Shown: piece after piece, positions 36,931 to 49,217 of the stretch
How positions within the stretch are numbered: the stretch's first letter is position 1
How the letters are laid out: each line of letters opens with the position of its first letter
DNA from: Drosophila miranda
Taxonomy: Eukaryota; Arthropoda; Insecta; Diptera; Drosophilidae
Length of the DNA: 64,000 nt
Reading direction: 5' to 3'
Assembly (NCBI RefSeq): GCF_003369915.1
Contig: NC_046673.1
Coordinates: 1,038,001-1,102,000, forward strand
Made by a program: the position numbers and the translations under genes
The notes under the pieces: model-generated
What the model saw: the letters and a program-made list of their open reading frames with translations, nothing else
The model's database searches: none
Told to the model about the DNA's origin: nothing

Positions 36931-36986
36931 TGGTCACACTGTGAGAGTCGATTGCATTAGCCTACCGATAGGCGGTACATCGATAG
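36931..36986 (+). promoter_or_regulatory. Motif1 plus DRE core promoter cluster between UTP15 and tempura
   Basis: TGGTCACACTG (36931-36941) fits the Drosophila core promoter Motif 1 (bound by M1BP). ATCGATAG (36979-36986) is a DRE half-site, and a further CCGATAGG lies between them. The cluster lies about 440 bases upstream of the UTP15 ATG (minus strand) and 620 bases upstream of the tempura ATG (plus strand). It could drive either gene or both. Confidence 0.6.
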
Positions 36987-37553
36987 CTGGCCAAACATAT
37001 GTTAGACACTCTCACACCCACTGCGACGACAACAACAGTGGACAGTGGTCGGTATCCACATATGGTCGCTCCCCTAAACATTCCTAATTGGCATTTGGAT
37101 CTGCTTAAATTTGTGACTGGTCAGGGAGCAATTGTCCGCCATGTGTGATGCAAGTAATACAGACGAGAGCTGCACGAACTAAAGTTTGGACTGATCTTTG
37201 CGAGATCGCAAATTCTTCCCGGTCCCGGTCCTATGCCCGACCTCGTTTTCATTCCGCAACCGTCTGCCTATTAGAATAGGAATAATAAATTCGTTTTTAA
37301 TTGAAATTTATTTGTTGTGATGGCTCTGCTACTGGGGCCTCCGTAACAACCTCTCATCCAAGGCTGGATTCTTTAATTAACTGGAGCCCCTCTAGACCAG
37401 GCCTCAGGGAATTGAGCAGCCGAATGTTAATTGAAAGCAATCAATGTGCCTATACATTCGAATCAAACGAAAGCTATCAACAAGACCAAACGGAAGCAGC
37501 CAGGAAGCTGGACCAGCCAAAGTCAGGAAAATCGCCCACACAGAGATAGTGCA

Positions 37554-38910
37554 ATGGAGGAAGACATGGAAGTCGACCTTAACAATGAGAAGAGAGTGCT
37601 CTGCGAGAAAATCATACGCGATATTAACGCAGTCTTCGTCAAGGACGCTGATCTGTAAGTTCAAAAAGTACACTTCGCTGCATCAGAGAGGCCCCTTATC
37701 ACGTTTAATTTGCTTAGTGCGTCGTTCGAGATAATACCGAAGGAGACGAACTGCAACAAGTCGCCGGTAGTGCACGTGGAGCACAATCTAGGCCTGGAGT
37801 CGTGGTGCGCCCAGCATGTCTACGACCACGCCCACCGTACCCTCATCCTGCATCGTCGACAGACCTTACAGCAGCAGCTGCGCACGCTCCAGCAACAGCA
37901 GCAGAGCGATGCCCTGGCTAAGTATCTGAATGTTGCATTGCTCATTAATCCGGACGTGACCACATTCTGGCATATCCGCCGCCAGCTGGTGCAGAAGAAC
38001 CGGCTCAGCATAAACAAGGAGTTGCAGTTCTCGGCCCTCGTCCTTTCCATCAAACCAAAGTCGAACGAGGCGTTCGCCTACCGCCGCTGGCTGTACTCGT
38101 TTCAAAGTAAGTCCAGTGCATCTTTCAGAGTGTCTGCTTAAACTTTTTCTTAATCGTTTTGCAGGCGCCGATGCCATTGACTGGCCCAATGAAATCAGCA
38201 TCTGCGAGCGGTCCGCCGATCGCTGTGCCAGCAACTATCATGCCTGGTCACATCGCCAGTGGGTGCTGCGAAGCGGCCCCTGCCTGCTCCAGTCGGAGTT
38301 GTTGCGAACGGAAAAATTCCTGCGCAAGCATATCAGCGACTACAGCTGCTATCACTATCGCCAGGTGCTGCTCGCGCGGGCCTACGAGCTCTGCTTCTTT
38401 ATGCCCAACGGAGAGTCACAGCCGCAGCTGGCCAGTCTCCTTGATCTTCTAGCAGAGTACGGGCTTTCCTGCGAGCCGAATACCGAGGCCCTGATCCAAC
38501 TGCTGCTGCCCAACATGAACCGCAGCGCTGTCAGCTGCCAGCGGTTGCGCTCCTTCCTATACTGCTGCAACGTGGCTGCCTACGACATGCGCCTGTGCTT
38601 GGAGCAGCGGGCTCTGTACGGACCGCGCGACTGTTTTGAGCTGCACCGCCGTGCAGCGCTTAAGTTCATCGTGGACCAGTGCGTTCGTCTACAAACGGGG
38701 CTGGCTGACGAACATTTCCAACTCCCGGCGCATACGGCGGCGGCGGCCAACGAGTTGCAGTCACAGCTGAACAAGTTTGACTACGGAACGCATCCCTTCC
38801 TCGAGGCGGTGCGACAGGCCGAGTCGGCGCTGGGCTGCAAGCATCAGCGCTGGTGCAACCTGCACCTCCACTTTGCCTACCCGGTTCCCGAGGCTCCCCA
38901 GCGAAACTAG
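37554..38910 (+). CDS. temp: tempura, protein prenyltransferase alpha-subunit-like (PTAR1 family)
   Basis: Exons 37554-37654, 37718-38106 and 38165-38910 join in frame to give 411 residues, close to PTAR1 (about 400). The protein consists of PPTA helical-hairpin repeats: NEAFAYRRWLYSF, NYHAWSHRQWVLRS (the classic N-Y-H-x-W-x-H-R motif) and SDYSCYHYRQVLLAR. In D. melanogaster tempura (CG3073) supports Rab1 and Rab11 geranylgeranylation and Notch/Delta trafficking in sensory-organ precursors. It is cytosolic and would pair with the RabGGTase beta subunit. I chose ATG 37554 because it opens the frame (MEEDMEVDLNNEKRVL) right before the first donor. Upstream frames through 37301-37549 are not continuous with it. 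Confidence 0.92.
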
Positions 38911-41091
38911 AAACCCCTCCCTGCCGCAAATCGCCGTTTTTAAGCTCAAAATTTGGGATCATCGATGGCAATACGTGAATCTATCTCGTGTGTGTGTGTG
39001 TGAACGTGTCTGACAGAGAGATATTGCAATTTTTTGACTGCACCCAGATATACATACATACGTGCATATTACTACGATCGACTGTGTATCCCAATGACAA
39101 AAGTCTGACTATAGTCCCGACAACAGACAACAGACATCAGACATCATGACAACTGCATTTCGATAACTGTTATACCGCATCTCGTGTTCCCGGCTCCCCC
39201 CCGTTACATATGCATACAAACATATTATAATCTGTGCTGGCAATGCCACCACACTCGATCTATCTAATGTTCAAATTATCACATTAAGCACGTTTTTGTT
39301 AGCCAATTTGCAGATAGTTTTAAATAAAATTAAATCAACAGACACACAAGCGCTAAGGGTGCTTCCCATTCCCCGCTCCCCCCACCCTCCACCTGTATGC
39401 AGTGGGTGGTTTTGACACATGGGCTGGGGCTTCGTACATGTAAGGGTGAGGGTGGTGTACAGCATCAATCAGTTGTGCGCATGTCAGCGCGAAGGAAGGC
39501 GATGCCATCGAAGGCACGAGATGACAGCCGTTAACAGGAGCAGAAGCGGCAGCAGTAATCTCCTGTGCTCAGTGTATTCTGCGAGTAGTTTGCGTGAGGC
39601 TGAGAGCGCGGCAGCACCAAGGAGACCAAGGAGTTCTGTCCTGTCCTGTCCTGCCCTCTTCTATGCTGTGCTGTGCTGTGATGTTCGGTTCTGTTTATGC
39701 TTGTGTCTGTGTTGAACGGAACTGAAACTGACATTGAATCTGAGTGGAATGACCCTCGGTTTTTTGGCTATTGAGGTTCTTTTTTTGTTGCTTGTGCGGT
39801 GCAGTGGGGGGCTTATAAACAATTTGCTGACACATAAAGTGAGACCAGACCCCAGTGAAGTGCGGCAACAGGGCCCAGCCAGAACCCGAACCCGAATCCA
39901 GGAAATATAACTCAAGTAGAGATGTGCCAGAGAGGCCCTGAGAAGTGAACTGCAACCAATATCGAGAAGGTCTCTATATGTATATACCCTATATTTTCCC
40001 TAGATTAGCATGCATTTCATCTGCTCGGAGGAAGGTCTTTCCAATATTCATATTCTTTATTCATTTCTCATTTTACGCTTTACATTTGTGTTTCCTTTTA
40101 TGGCCTTCTTCTCTCCTGTCTCTGGGGCGAGTCCCCTAGGCCGCCCCCAAAGGGCGTGTGGCACAGAATCGCAACTGCGCCACAATTGAGGGCACTGGGT
40201 GGGCCATGGGCCGAGGGCCTGGGGAAGGGGCGTGGATAACGGGTGCTAACTCAGGATGATAAAAACGAAGTAAGACTGTTTATGAGATGATTATGACCTC
40301 AAAATGTGGTCGCAATGGACGCCAAAAGTGGGTCTGGCCCAGGTGGTCCAATCTTTGAGGTCAAGAATAACTACATGTGCATGCATGAATGATGTGTGTG
40401 TGTGTATGTACATTTATGCATGCATGTGTGTGGGCGGTGTGCACATGTGTAGATAACTCAAAATGGACACACCTGATGATATGATGTGTGTTTGTAACTA
40501 TATGTCCACAGATACATACATGCAGATAAGTGGGAAGTGGGGTCATATGTGTACATGACTTTAATATATCATCCCCAGGGACAAATATCGTATGATTGGA
40601 CTGCATTTTGAGATCGAGCGTCACCAGATATAGTCAAGAGAAATCTTCTGGCGGCCCCACAACGGTGGGCAATGAACCCGCGCCAATACAGCGCAAAAAG
40701 TAATTAAATCAGCGCATCGTACACAGACGCAAACGCATACGCAAACGCAGAAGATTAGGATGCTTGTGCTGTGGGGGCAGTGGCAGTGGCAGCGGCAGCC
40801 ATGACCACGCATACTACTACGGGGACGAAACCGAATAAAACGACACCGATAGGGAGGAGCCTACAGCCAGCGAGACAGTTTCGCATTGCATGGGGACATG
40901 CCAGCGCCTCAAGAGCCGTTTCCGGCACCTTCGGACGCCAGTGATTCGTTCTGAGCAGCATCGGAATTTACAGTCGCTCCCGCTCCCGCTCTCGGTCTCG
41001 TTTTCTCTGATTCTGATTTGGAAACCATTGAAGCGAAGCCACAGACCGATAACATTAACGGAAGGCGTTGAAATCACAGCGATCGGCCGCG
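38911..41091. other. Intergenic and 5' region of the UNC93-like gene
   Basis: It holds the tempura 3' UTR, simple repeats (GT at about 40396, 40738 CGCAAACGCATA-type) and GC-rich DNA just before the next ATG (40770-41091), which reads like a 5' leader. No supportable coding exon. Confidence 0.45.
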
Positions 41092-44000
41092 ATGGGCAGT
41101 CTGCCGAATCTGCACGAGCTGGAGGCGGCCGAGCGTAAGCGTGAGAAGCGTAGGGAGTACGAGCTGCTGCTGGAGCAGCGGGCCAGAGACACTAGTAGGG
41201 AGCGCGAGCGGCTCTCCGCATTTGCCCAGCAGCGCAAGGTGAGTCCAGATCGTTAAACTCTGACACTCGATAGATGACTCGATGCAGAAACTCCTCCTCC
41301 AGTCACTCCTTATCGATCCTTACTCATTTTTGGAATCATTACCTAACTATTTCCGGTTTCTTGCAGCAATCTTCGTACAATGCCTACGTCATGGCCGGCC
41401 TGGGAGTTGGCGGCGGCTCGCTGAGCCTTTCGACTGCCGGAGCTGGAAACGCAGATCTCCCCATCGCCAATGGAGGTGGTCCCGCGCAATCAGAGGCCAT
41501 GGCCTGCACTACGACGAAAACAACGATGGCAACCACAACGACCAGCACGTTCAGCGGTTTTACCATGCTGGGGCGGACAACGAAGAGAATTACATCGCAC
41601 TCCCACCACCAGAACGTCCCTCCGCAGCAGAATCAACACCAGTATCTGCATCAGCACCAGCATCATCATCACCAGCATCGCCATTCGTTAACCACTAGGC
41701 ATCGCGTGTTGCGTACCCGCAGCTCGGGTGGAGCCCACAACGTTTGGGATGACCAGATGATGGAGGTGAGTGGGTGGTGTCGTGTGGTGTGGTGTGTCCG
41801 CTTGCCTGGTGGCACTCTTCATTTATTAATAGAATCAGTGCAAATCGGATAATGGGAATTGAGTGAGCCCCCGCATCGGACGCGTCACAGTCAGAGACGG
41901 AATCAGATTGAGCTTCTGCTTCAATTGTCTTCAATGTCAACAAAAAAGACGGACTGAGACTCGGAATCACAGCCGGAGGAGGAATATGCAGAGGCGGAGG
42001 GTGGACAGGGATATCCCGCAAATGTCAGAAGATGAAAACGGATTATTTTCCCCAGTTGCACAACAAATAATTAAGTCGTCCAGTCCCCCATGTTGACTTC
42101 TCTCAACTTTAATTAAAGTGCCGGGGTGCGTGGGTGGACATACAGTCACATCGACGCAGGGATTGTGGATGGGTGGAAATCCCTAGCCCAGGGCTGTGTG
42201 TGCTGCACTGGGTTCCGGAAGCAGCTTGTGAATCGCAAAGCTCCGCTGAGCCGCGTAATTCTTCGCACTCCGTATTGCTCTTGTTTAACGTTTGATTTAT
42301 TTATTTTTCAGGCGCACTTTGCTGCGTACTCGCCATCGCCGGTATCCACGCGCTCGCACCGCATCAATCCGGTGTCCTCGTACCAGGTTCAGGCGGCCCT
42401 CGCGGCGTCACGGCGCCGTGAGTCGATCAATAGCTCGATCGGGGCCACCTCCATACGCCGGTTGATCACGTTGAACAACCGGAACTGCCGACACCGAGTG
42501 CCGGCCCATGTGCGCCAGAAGGTGTGGCGCCAGTTCAGCTACCTGGCCATCGCCCACGGCCTGATGAACGCCGTGCTGCTGCCAATGATGGCCCTGCAGG
42601 GCTCCAATGCGGTGTGGCACCACCGGGAGCAGTGGCTGCTCATCGGCCCGGATATCGGGTCGCTGCTGCTCAGCACCTTGTTCTTGCTGGCTGCCGGCAT
42701 GTGCCTGCCCAGCGCATGGCTGATGCGCCGCTACGGATACACGCCGCTTCTGGCGGCCAACTACCTAGCGGTGATGCTCTTCGTACTGTCGCACATATAC
42801 GCCTCCATATACACGCTGCTGCCGGCCTACCTACTGCTGGGCCTTACCATCAGCGGCGCCAATGGCTGCAAGGCGGCGCTCATTGTCCATTTCGGTGGGA
42901 GGCTGAGTTGCTCCCAGGCCGCCTGCGAGCAGCAAGCGCAGGCCGCCGTGGACGTGCTGAACGAGGAGCACAAGATGTTCTGTAACCGGGAGCAAAAGGT
43001 GCGACGCTTGGCCCGTTGGTTCCGCGCCTCCCAGGACCTAGGTCTCATCGTGGGTGCCTTGTTGGCCTCGGTGTTGCTCGTATGCAACGGCAGCGACTGG
43101 AGTTGCTCCGGAGCGGGGGACACTCGCAATGGGTCTGCGACTGCGCCCCAGCTGCGGGACTTCTTTAACCGGAACGAGCACGGCGAGCGTATTTGCGGGG
43201 CAGACATGTGCCCGCTCAGGGTGCAGACACCGCTGGTGGCCGATTGGGCCAACGGAACCGGATCCAGCTTCACGCAGCGCTCTATCTACGTCGGGTTCAT
43301 CGAGAGCGGCGCCCGGGCTGGTGGCCAGTCGCTGCTATGGCTGTACGTGCTGTTCTCCTTGGTATCGCTGATCCTTTCCCTGGTCGCGGTAGTTGGCGGC
43401 AGGGCGCACGGGGCCGCCTTCACGGGCTCCTCGCGACAGGAGAGGAGCTTGGGCTTGAGGGAAGTCAGCATCACGGATACGCTGCTCTTTGCCGGACCGC
43501 TGGCCTATTTCGTGGGTACGGAGCAGGCATACATGCTTGGCGACTTCCTGCGGGCCTTCGTCTCCTGCTCGCTGGGCATCGGCATGATAGCTGGAGCCAT
43601 GGTTGGCATGGGACTGATGCAGCTGATCGTCTCCTGCACGCTGAGCATGCTGCTACGGCACGTCAAGCGCATCGTGGTGATCTGTAGGTATCCATCCAAG
43701 ATCTATGTGCTACCCCGCTCATGCCTGCTTCTCCATTCATTTAACATTTCAGTGGCCGGATTCTTCTTCCACTCCTGCCTGCTGCTCGCGCTCTCCAGCT
43801 GGAAGCCGTCGAACGACGACAGTGCACTGTTCTACGTAATAGCCGCTTCATGGGGCGCCTGCAACGGCATGTGGGAGACTCTGCTCCTCTCGCTGGTCAC
43901 CCTCAATCATGCCAACCATGTGACCGAGGTATCGGCGCCTCTACAGGCCCTCCGCTTCCTGGGCTTGGGTATCACCTTTGCGGGGCACGGCTTCCTCTGC

Positions 44001-44114
44001 GAGTCGCTAAAGATCATCGCTCTGGTGGTGCTGTTGGTCATCAGCGTGCCTCCCTACGCCACGCTCGAGATCCGCCTGGAGACCCAGCGCAAGGCCACGC
44101 TCATCAGTTTATGA
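41092..44114 (+). CDS. UNC93-like multi-pass membrane protein
   Basis: Exons 41092-41238, 41367-41765, 42312-43683 and 43753-44114 join in frame to 759 residues. Residues 1-182 are a cytosolic, charged then low-complexity N-terminus. About 250 onwards is an UNC93/MFS-type membrane domain: FSYLAIAHGLMNAVLLPMMA, IGSLLLSTLFLLAAGMCLPS, then ANYLAVMLFVLSHIYASIYT, and so on (some 11-12 segments). A large loop contains CPLRVQTPLVADWANGTGSS with possible N-glycosylation. UNC93 proteins regulate channels or receptor trafficking; the substrate here is unknown. The counterpart should be melanogaster CG3078. Two oddities: exon 2 shows good codon use in a different frame between about 41500 and 41620, and the last intron (69 bases) is a multiple of three with no in-frame stop. 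Exons 1-2 are less certain than 3-4. Confidence 0.82.
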
Positions 44115-45992
44115 CGGAGCATCTTCAGCTAGTCCCGACGCCAGCGGCGGGGCACCGTGGCCCGCACCCAAACCATGTGAGGGCGGCTTAACCTGGTCCA
44201 AAGGATTGCCGCCGACCGGACCACCCCCGACCTGATCGAGTTTCAGTATTGATAGAGAGACTAGAGTCAGGGTACAATTCAGTATTTCCTTGGCGCTCTG
44301 AGATGCAGCCCCAGAGATGGGCCCTAGATCCACACAGGCAGGACGACTAGGGGCACTCTTTCCCCTACATCCAGGACTTTCGGCCATCGAGTCCTGAGTC
44401 ATTCAGTTAAGAGTTCGTATGACTAGACACTAAGATTGATCTATGTATGTATGTATATACATTGCATGTATAAATGTTGGAATGGGGGGAATCCGTGAGC
44501 CCGCCCCATTCTGTCGATGTGTGCATTCTTAACTCTAGCATTTGCCAGTGCCAAAAATGTTGTTCCATGTTCCATGTCCGAAAATTTCTCTATCAAATAG
44601 AGAGCTTTTTGTGGTCTCTTCCGTGGTGTCAACTCAAGCTGCAATAAGTCTATAGTCAATAGTTTAAGAGATAATACGATCTGATACGATATGATATAAT
44701 ATGTTATGTCTATGTAATCTGCCACAGTGCTTTGGTTAACTATGGCAGCTATATACTTTTGTGCTACAAACAGTGTATTCCTCTGACGTAGTTTCTAAGT
44801 TTACGATTAGGTTTACCGAGCCGCTGACCTGATGTTCTTCATGTGGTATCCCAATACCGTACCGTACCGTACGTACATACATACATATATCGATCTATCG
44901 TTCCATTTGTACATACATATATACATATGTGCATATGGATGTACCTACATATGTGCGTTATGGAGGAACAGTTGTCATCTTTTGGCCCTACTATCCTCAC
45001 CATATCCATATCCATTTCCAGATCTAGATAGGTGTAGCAACAGCTGTTATTGATAACAAGGTGAAATCCTAAGGTCTAAGAACAATGTTAACATTTTAAA
45101 ATTTGTAACCATTTTGCGACCGTTGATAGATTGGAATGCGATTTCATACTTCGGCAAGGGTATATGTGTACATACATATGTACAATACATGCATGCATAC
45201 AGTCATGTGCTGTTTGCCGTATACTATATATTATATACATACTACACTAAATACTATATACCATATTGTACACACACCCACACACACACACACACACACA
45301 AACGTGTAAAGGTATAAATATAAATAATACTTTTTTTTTCTTAGCAGAGGTGTCATCTGCTGGATGCATATTGAATATTGAATATTGTGAAAAACTAACA
45401 CAAGTCTTAAACAAGTTAAACTAGAAACGGCAGTGATAGCCCGATCCCGATGAGAACCAGAAGAAGACACAGCCGACACTGTAGCCGCGCTCTACAATAT
45501 GCATACATACATATGTATGTATGTATGTATATGTATATGTTTGTATGTGTATTATATTATACTATGCATATAGATGTCTGATCCAGTATTCAATAAAGAA
45601 TCTATAAATGTTATTAGGGATAAATGTATTCCGACTTCGCCCAATCCCAATACCACACACCATTCCGTCGGATTCAGATCCAAAAAAAAGAAATGAAAAC
45701 TCGCTCGGCAGCTTTACTCGATTACATTAGCCTGAGAGTAAGTAAGTAGACGCGATACGGAGGGTCATATCTGAGGGCTTTCGTGCAAAAGCTCTCTTGC
45801 CGATCGCCGATCGTAGCGTGAAAAGCCAGTGGAGATCGCTTGCAATGAGCGCTGTTAGTGGATGGAGTAATAGTGTGTGTGTGTTGCTTGTGTGTGGGCT
45901 CGTTAGCTTTATCAATTGAGTGGGAACGAGAATGAAAATGGGGTACGGTACTTAGTTTGCGGTTGTTGCCGCCGGAGCAAGACGTATTCGAC
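44115..45992. other. Intergenic DNA; no gene supported
   Basis: It contains the UNC93-like gene's 3' UTR, TACATA microsatellites (44.87-44.95 kb, 45.49-45.55 kb) and a CA run at 45271-45300. An AATAAAG signal occurs near 45593. No coding exon seen. Confidence 0.5.
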
Positions 45993-47572
45993 ATGGCCAC
46001 GGCAAGAAGTTCCCGCCCGATTCCCACCGATTCCGCCTGGAGCGACAAGCTGCAGGAGCTGCTCGCCTGGTTCGAGAGCAATCCGAATCTTCCCGAAAAG
46101 ATTGGTAAGCTTCCCCAAGCAGTAGGTTCGATTAGCCACTTCGAATAGTGACCAAAAGCGATAGAGACTGTGCGGCTCCGACTGATAACCAGTCGAGTGT
46201 CTAGACGGTGCAAGCACAGAAATTAATGGCGTATTAATGGCATTACGCCCGATACGCCCCACCCTCAGACCTTTAACCTTGTAACGCCATTACACACTAG
46301 AGGGAAGTTAATGCTCGTGCCAAAGCTCATACATACTCCTGCACACTCTTGATCCCCTCAGATGATGTTTGCTAATAGGTATCCCATTCCATTTTAATTT
46401 GGTCCAGAGCCGATTGTGATGCTGCGATTCCTCAAATGCGTGCAGTACGACGTGGAGAAGACCAAGCCTCTGGTGGAGCTCAACTACAGCATGCGAAACA
46501 AGCATGCGCACCTGTTCATCGACCGCAACATGGAGGACGATATGACGGCCAAGGGTTTACGAGTTTCGTAAGTGCCGAAGCGGAAAGGAAACCATTGACC
46601 CCCTGTGTGTGTCTGTCAGAGTGTCAGAGTGATGGAGGGAAGGGGACGGTAGCCAATGAGAGACACGAGTTTAACCAATCTTATTTGATTTCTTCGTAGT
46701 GACTTGCTGATACTCCCGGGGTTGACGCCAGAGGGGAACAAGCTCCTCTTCTTCCGCATGGCTGACTTGGATCCACATACGGTACGGCGAATACTCTACC
46801 TCCTGTCTTATACTCGTATAAGATTTATTAGCAATGGGGCAAATATTTGAAAACTGTTGATGACACTTCCCTTGGTTTTGGTATCTATTGGCAGCGCAAT
46901 TCGGTGGAAGAAACCAAAATCTTCTTCATGATGAGCGATGCTCGCTTCACGATGCCGGACGTGGAGCTAAAGGTGGGGGAGTGGCGCGACTTAGACGACT
47001 CGGACATTGCGGACGGAGACGTGCAGATCATCGACATCGGGGGATACACGCTCAGGCATCTGGCCTACATATCAATCTTCGTTCTGCGTATCTACATGAA
47101 GTTCCTGCAGGAGGCATATCCCTCGCGCCTGCGGGCCATGCACGTCATCAACTGCCCCTCGTATCTCGATCGGCTCATCTCTATGATGGCCCCCTTCTTG
47201 AGGGAGGAAGTGCGGAATCTGGTACGATCGATGGTTTCCCCCGTCTATCAACTCATTTTTAGCTATTAACTGTGATTCTCTGATTGCTGCAGGTCCAATA
47301 CCACACCGAGGGCATGGATAGCCTGTACAAGCAAGTACCTAAGGATATGTTGCCCGAGGAGTACGGTGGGAAGGCCGGCACCATTGCCGAGCTCAAAGCC
47401 AGGGGGATACAGTCCATCAAGGAGAAGAGGTAAGGCGAACAGCTCCTCTAAGCCCCTCGAAGCTAAAGAGGCCTCAACTTCTCCTCATTCCCTCTCTGTC
47501 AGCGGCTACCTGTGTGATGAGCGGTATTGGAAGGTAACGGGGTTGAGCAAAAGTCGCTGGTCTTGGTTTTGA
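45993..47572 (+). CDS. CRAL-TRIO domain lipid-binding protein, copy 1
   Basis: Six exons join in frame: 45993-46104, 46408-46567, 46700-46781, 46895-47221, 47293-47429, 47503-47572; 295 residues. CRAL_TRIO_N comes first (ELLAWFESNPNLPEKI, MLRFLKCVQYDVEKTKPLVE). The SEC14-like domain follows (DVQIIDIGGYTLRHLAYIS, FLQEAYPSRLRAMHVINCPS, LPEEYGGKAGTIAEL), as in alpha-TTP/CRALBP-type carriers of hydrophobic ligands such as retinoids or tocopherol. There is no signal peptide, so it is cytosolic. It probably corresponds to melanogaster CG3091. The ligand is unknown. A paralogue with exons 2, 3 and 5 of identical length lies 1.6 kb downstream. Confidence 0.93.
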
Positions 47573-47869
47573 GCAAGAAGCCGAGGAGGACCCAACTCTC
47601 AGCAGATGGTTGCGGCCGATGTCGTGATATTCAAATGTGATCAATGAGCAGACCCCACTCGGAGCTATGATTAGTTTATATCATATTCGTACAAATAATC
47701 CTTTGTTTTGTGTCCAAGTGAGCGCTGAAAATGCCGTATTCTTTATTTTTTTTTTATAAAATTGAATCAGTTTCATATTTAATGTTTCAATGGAATATTT
47801 TTAATCTCGCGAATTATTAATCATTAATCATAAAATTTTTCGGAAAAAATTATTTCTGTTACCCATAAC

Positions 47870-48646
47870 ATGGACTTCTTCAGAGCCCATATTTCGCTCT
47901 ACTCCGCCACATTATCGCCCTTTAAGGACAGTCTAAGAAACACGGTCGTATTTATGAACATCGTGGACTTGTTCCTCCGCATGAAGGATTTCGTGCTGGA
48001 CGGTGTGCACTCGTCGGTGGTGTGTAATCCGGAGATACTGCTCGGATCGCTCATACTTACAATGTTGAAGCTGCGGCTAGCAATCCTCAGCGGGGACAAT
48101 GTGATGTTGGGAGTCTACCTCGGTAACACCATCTTCCACATGGCTCATATTGCTTTTGTCTTCAAATTTGTGCCCTTAAGACTGAAAAACGCTCTTAGAG
48201 GAAAGTGCTTTGTTACTGGAGCAGCAATCGGGGGGCTTATGTGGTACTCGTTTCAGGAGGATTCGAGGATGCTTGAAGCTCATATGGGCTACATTCTGCT
48301 GGCAACCATCATTATAAACCATGCGATGCGGACTCTTCAAAAGTGGAACACACTGCCACAGGCTACCTCCATCTGGACGCTCTCGCTGCTGATGCCTATT
48401 ACCTGGATAGCCTATGGTATAGCAGAAACCAACATACTTATTGTAAGCCAAAATGCACTGATCCTCGCCATTAAACTGATGGATCGATACCGGTATCGTC
48501 CCCACTTGTCATTGCGATACGCCTTAACCTTTGGCGATTGGCGGGCTGCTCATGTTTCTCGAGTATATCTTTCTCCCAGTGGCTCTGGTACAGCCCATTC
48601 CCTCCGCCGATCCTCTAGCTCTCGTAACCAATCCTACAATGATTAA
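47870..48646 (+). CDS. Intronless SWEET-like (SLC50 family) membrane protein
   Basis: A single open frame of 258 residues in a region with otherwise AT-rich flanks, starting at ATG 47870. It has about seven hydrophobic segments and looks alignable along its length to insect SWEET1 (slv) from memory. RMKDFVLDGVHSSVVCNPEI fits the loop after helix 1. GVYLGNTIFHMAHIAFVFKF fits the third helix. LEAHMGYILLATIIINHAMR, then LPQATSIWTLSLLMPITWIA and YGIAETNILIVSQNALILAI, fit the second triple-helix bundle (slv: [20 protein letters not shown]). SWEETs are passive sugar carriers. I could not place the two pore asparagines with confidence, so function may have changed. Known fly SWEET genes have introns; this has none, suggesting a retrocopy. 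It sits between two CRAL-TRIO paralogues on the same strand. Confidence 0.65.
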   Translation: MDFFRAHISLYSATLSPFKDSLRNTVVFMNIVDLFLRMKDFVLDGVHSSVVCNPEILLGSLILTMLKLRLAILSGDNVMLGVYLGNTIFHMAHIAFVFKFVPLRLKNALRGKCFVTGAAIGGLMWYSFQEDSRMLEAHMGYILLATIIINHAMRTLQKWNTLPQATSIWTLSLLMPITWIAYGIAETNILIVSQNALILAIKLMDRYRYRPHLSLRYALTFGDWRAAHVSRVYLSPSGSGTAHSLRRSSSSRNQSYND

Positions 48647-49217
48647 CTCACTAAATGAGCCGTCAAATTGCTACATCAGTTTGGGCTTAATGGCCTTCAT
48701 TTAGTGTAAGATCGGGCCCAATGATGACCATACAGATCAGGTAACTATAATGACGAAGCCGCATTATTCCAAAAATCGATATGAAGACGTTCCATTTGGT
48801 TTCGGTTTAACATTTAGATTCAGAACACGACCAGGCGATTAGGTAGATTTCGGCACAGATTGAGTTCCAATAGAAGCTGTACTTGGCCCAGCCTGGGCAG
48901 GGCTTGGCTGGAGAAACGACGCAAGTCATATTTAGGCACTATTAAGCGGCAGCCATAGCCAAATGCCGGCGAAAAGCAATTAAAAAATTACGTGTTTAAT
49001 CACCCACGCAGCAGAAATCAATATTTCCGTTCCAATATATATTATGATATGTAAAGGAAATCAAACCCTAGACATCGCCAGTTGCCCGACAGGCTCCAAG
49101 CACTACGGTCTGTCATCGGAAGAGGAGCCCGCCCTGAGCAGCGATAGGACAGGACAGCCATCGATACAAGAACCGATACCCCAATCGATAGCAAGGCGAA
49201 TCGATTTGGCCGAGGCA
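48647..49217. other. Spacer between the SWEET-like and second CRAL-TRIO genes
   Basis: No coding exon recognised. A frame open from 49044 runs into the CRAL-TRIO exon (adding MICKGNQTLDIAS...), but the ATG at 49218 lines up better with the paralogue. No poly(A) tract marks the 3' end of the SWEET-like gene. Confidence 0.5.

Noticed and set aside
42126-42311. N-terminal extension of the UNC93-like frame (MRGWTYSHIDAG...)
   Set aside because: It starts at a GTG and runs through a normal intron end (TTTATTTTTCAG); exon 3 starts at 42312.
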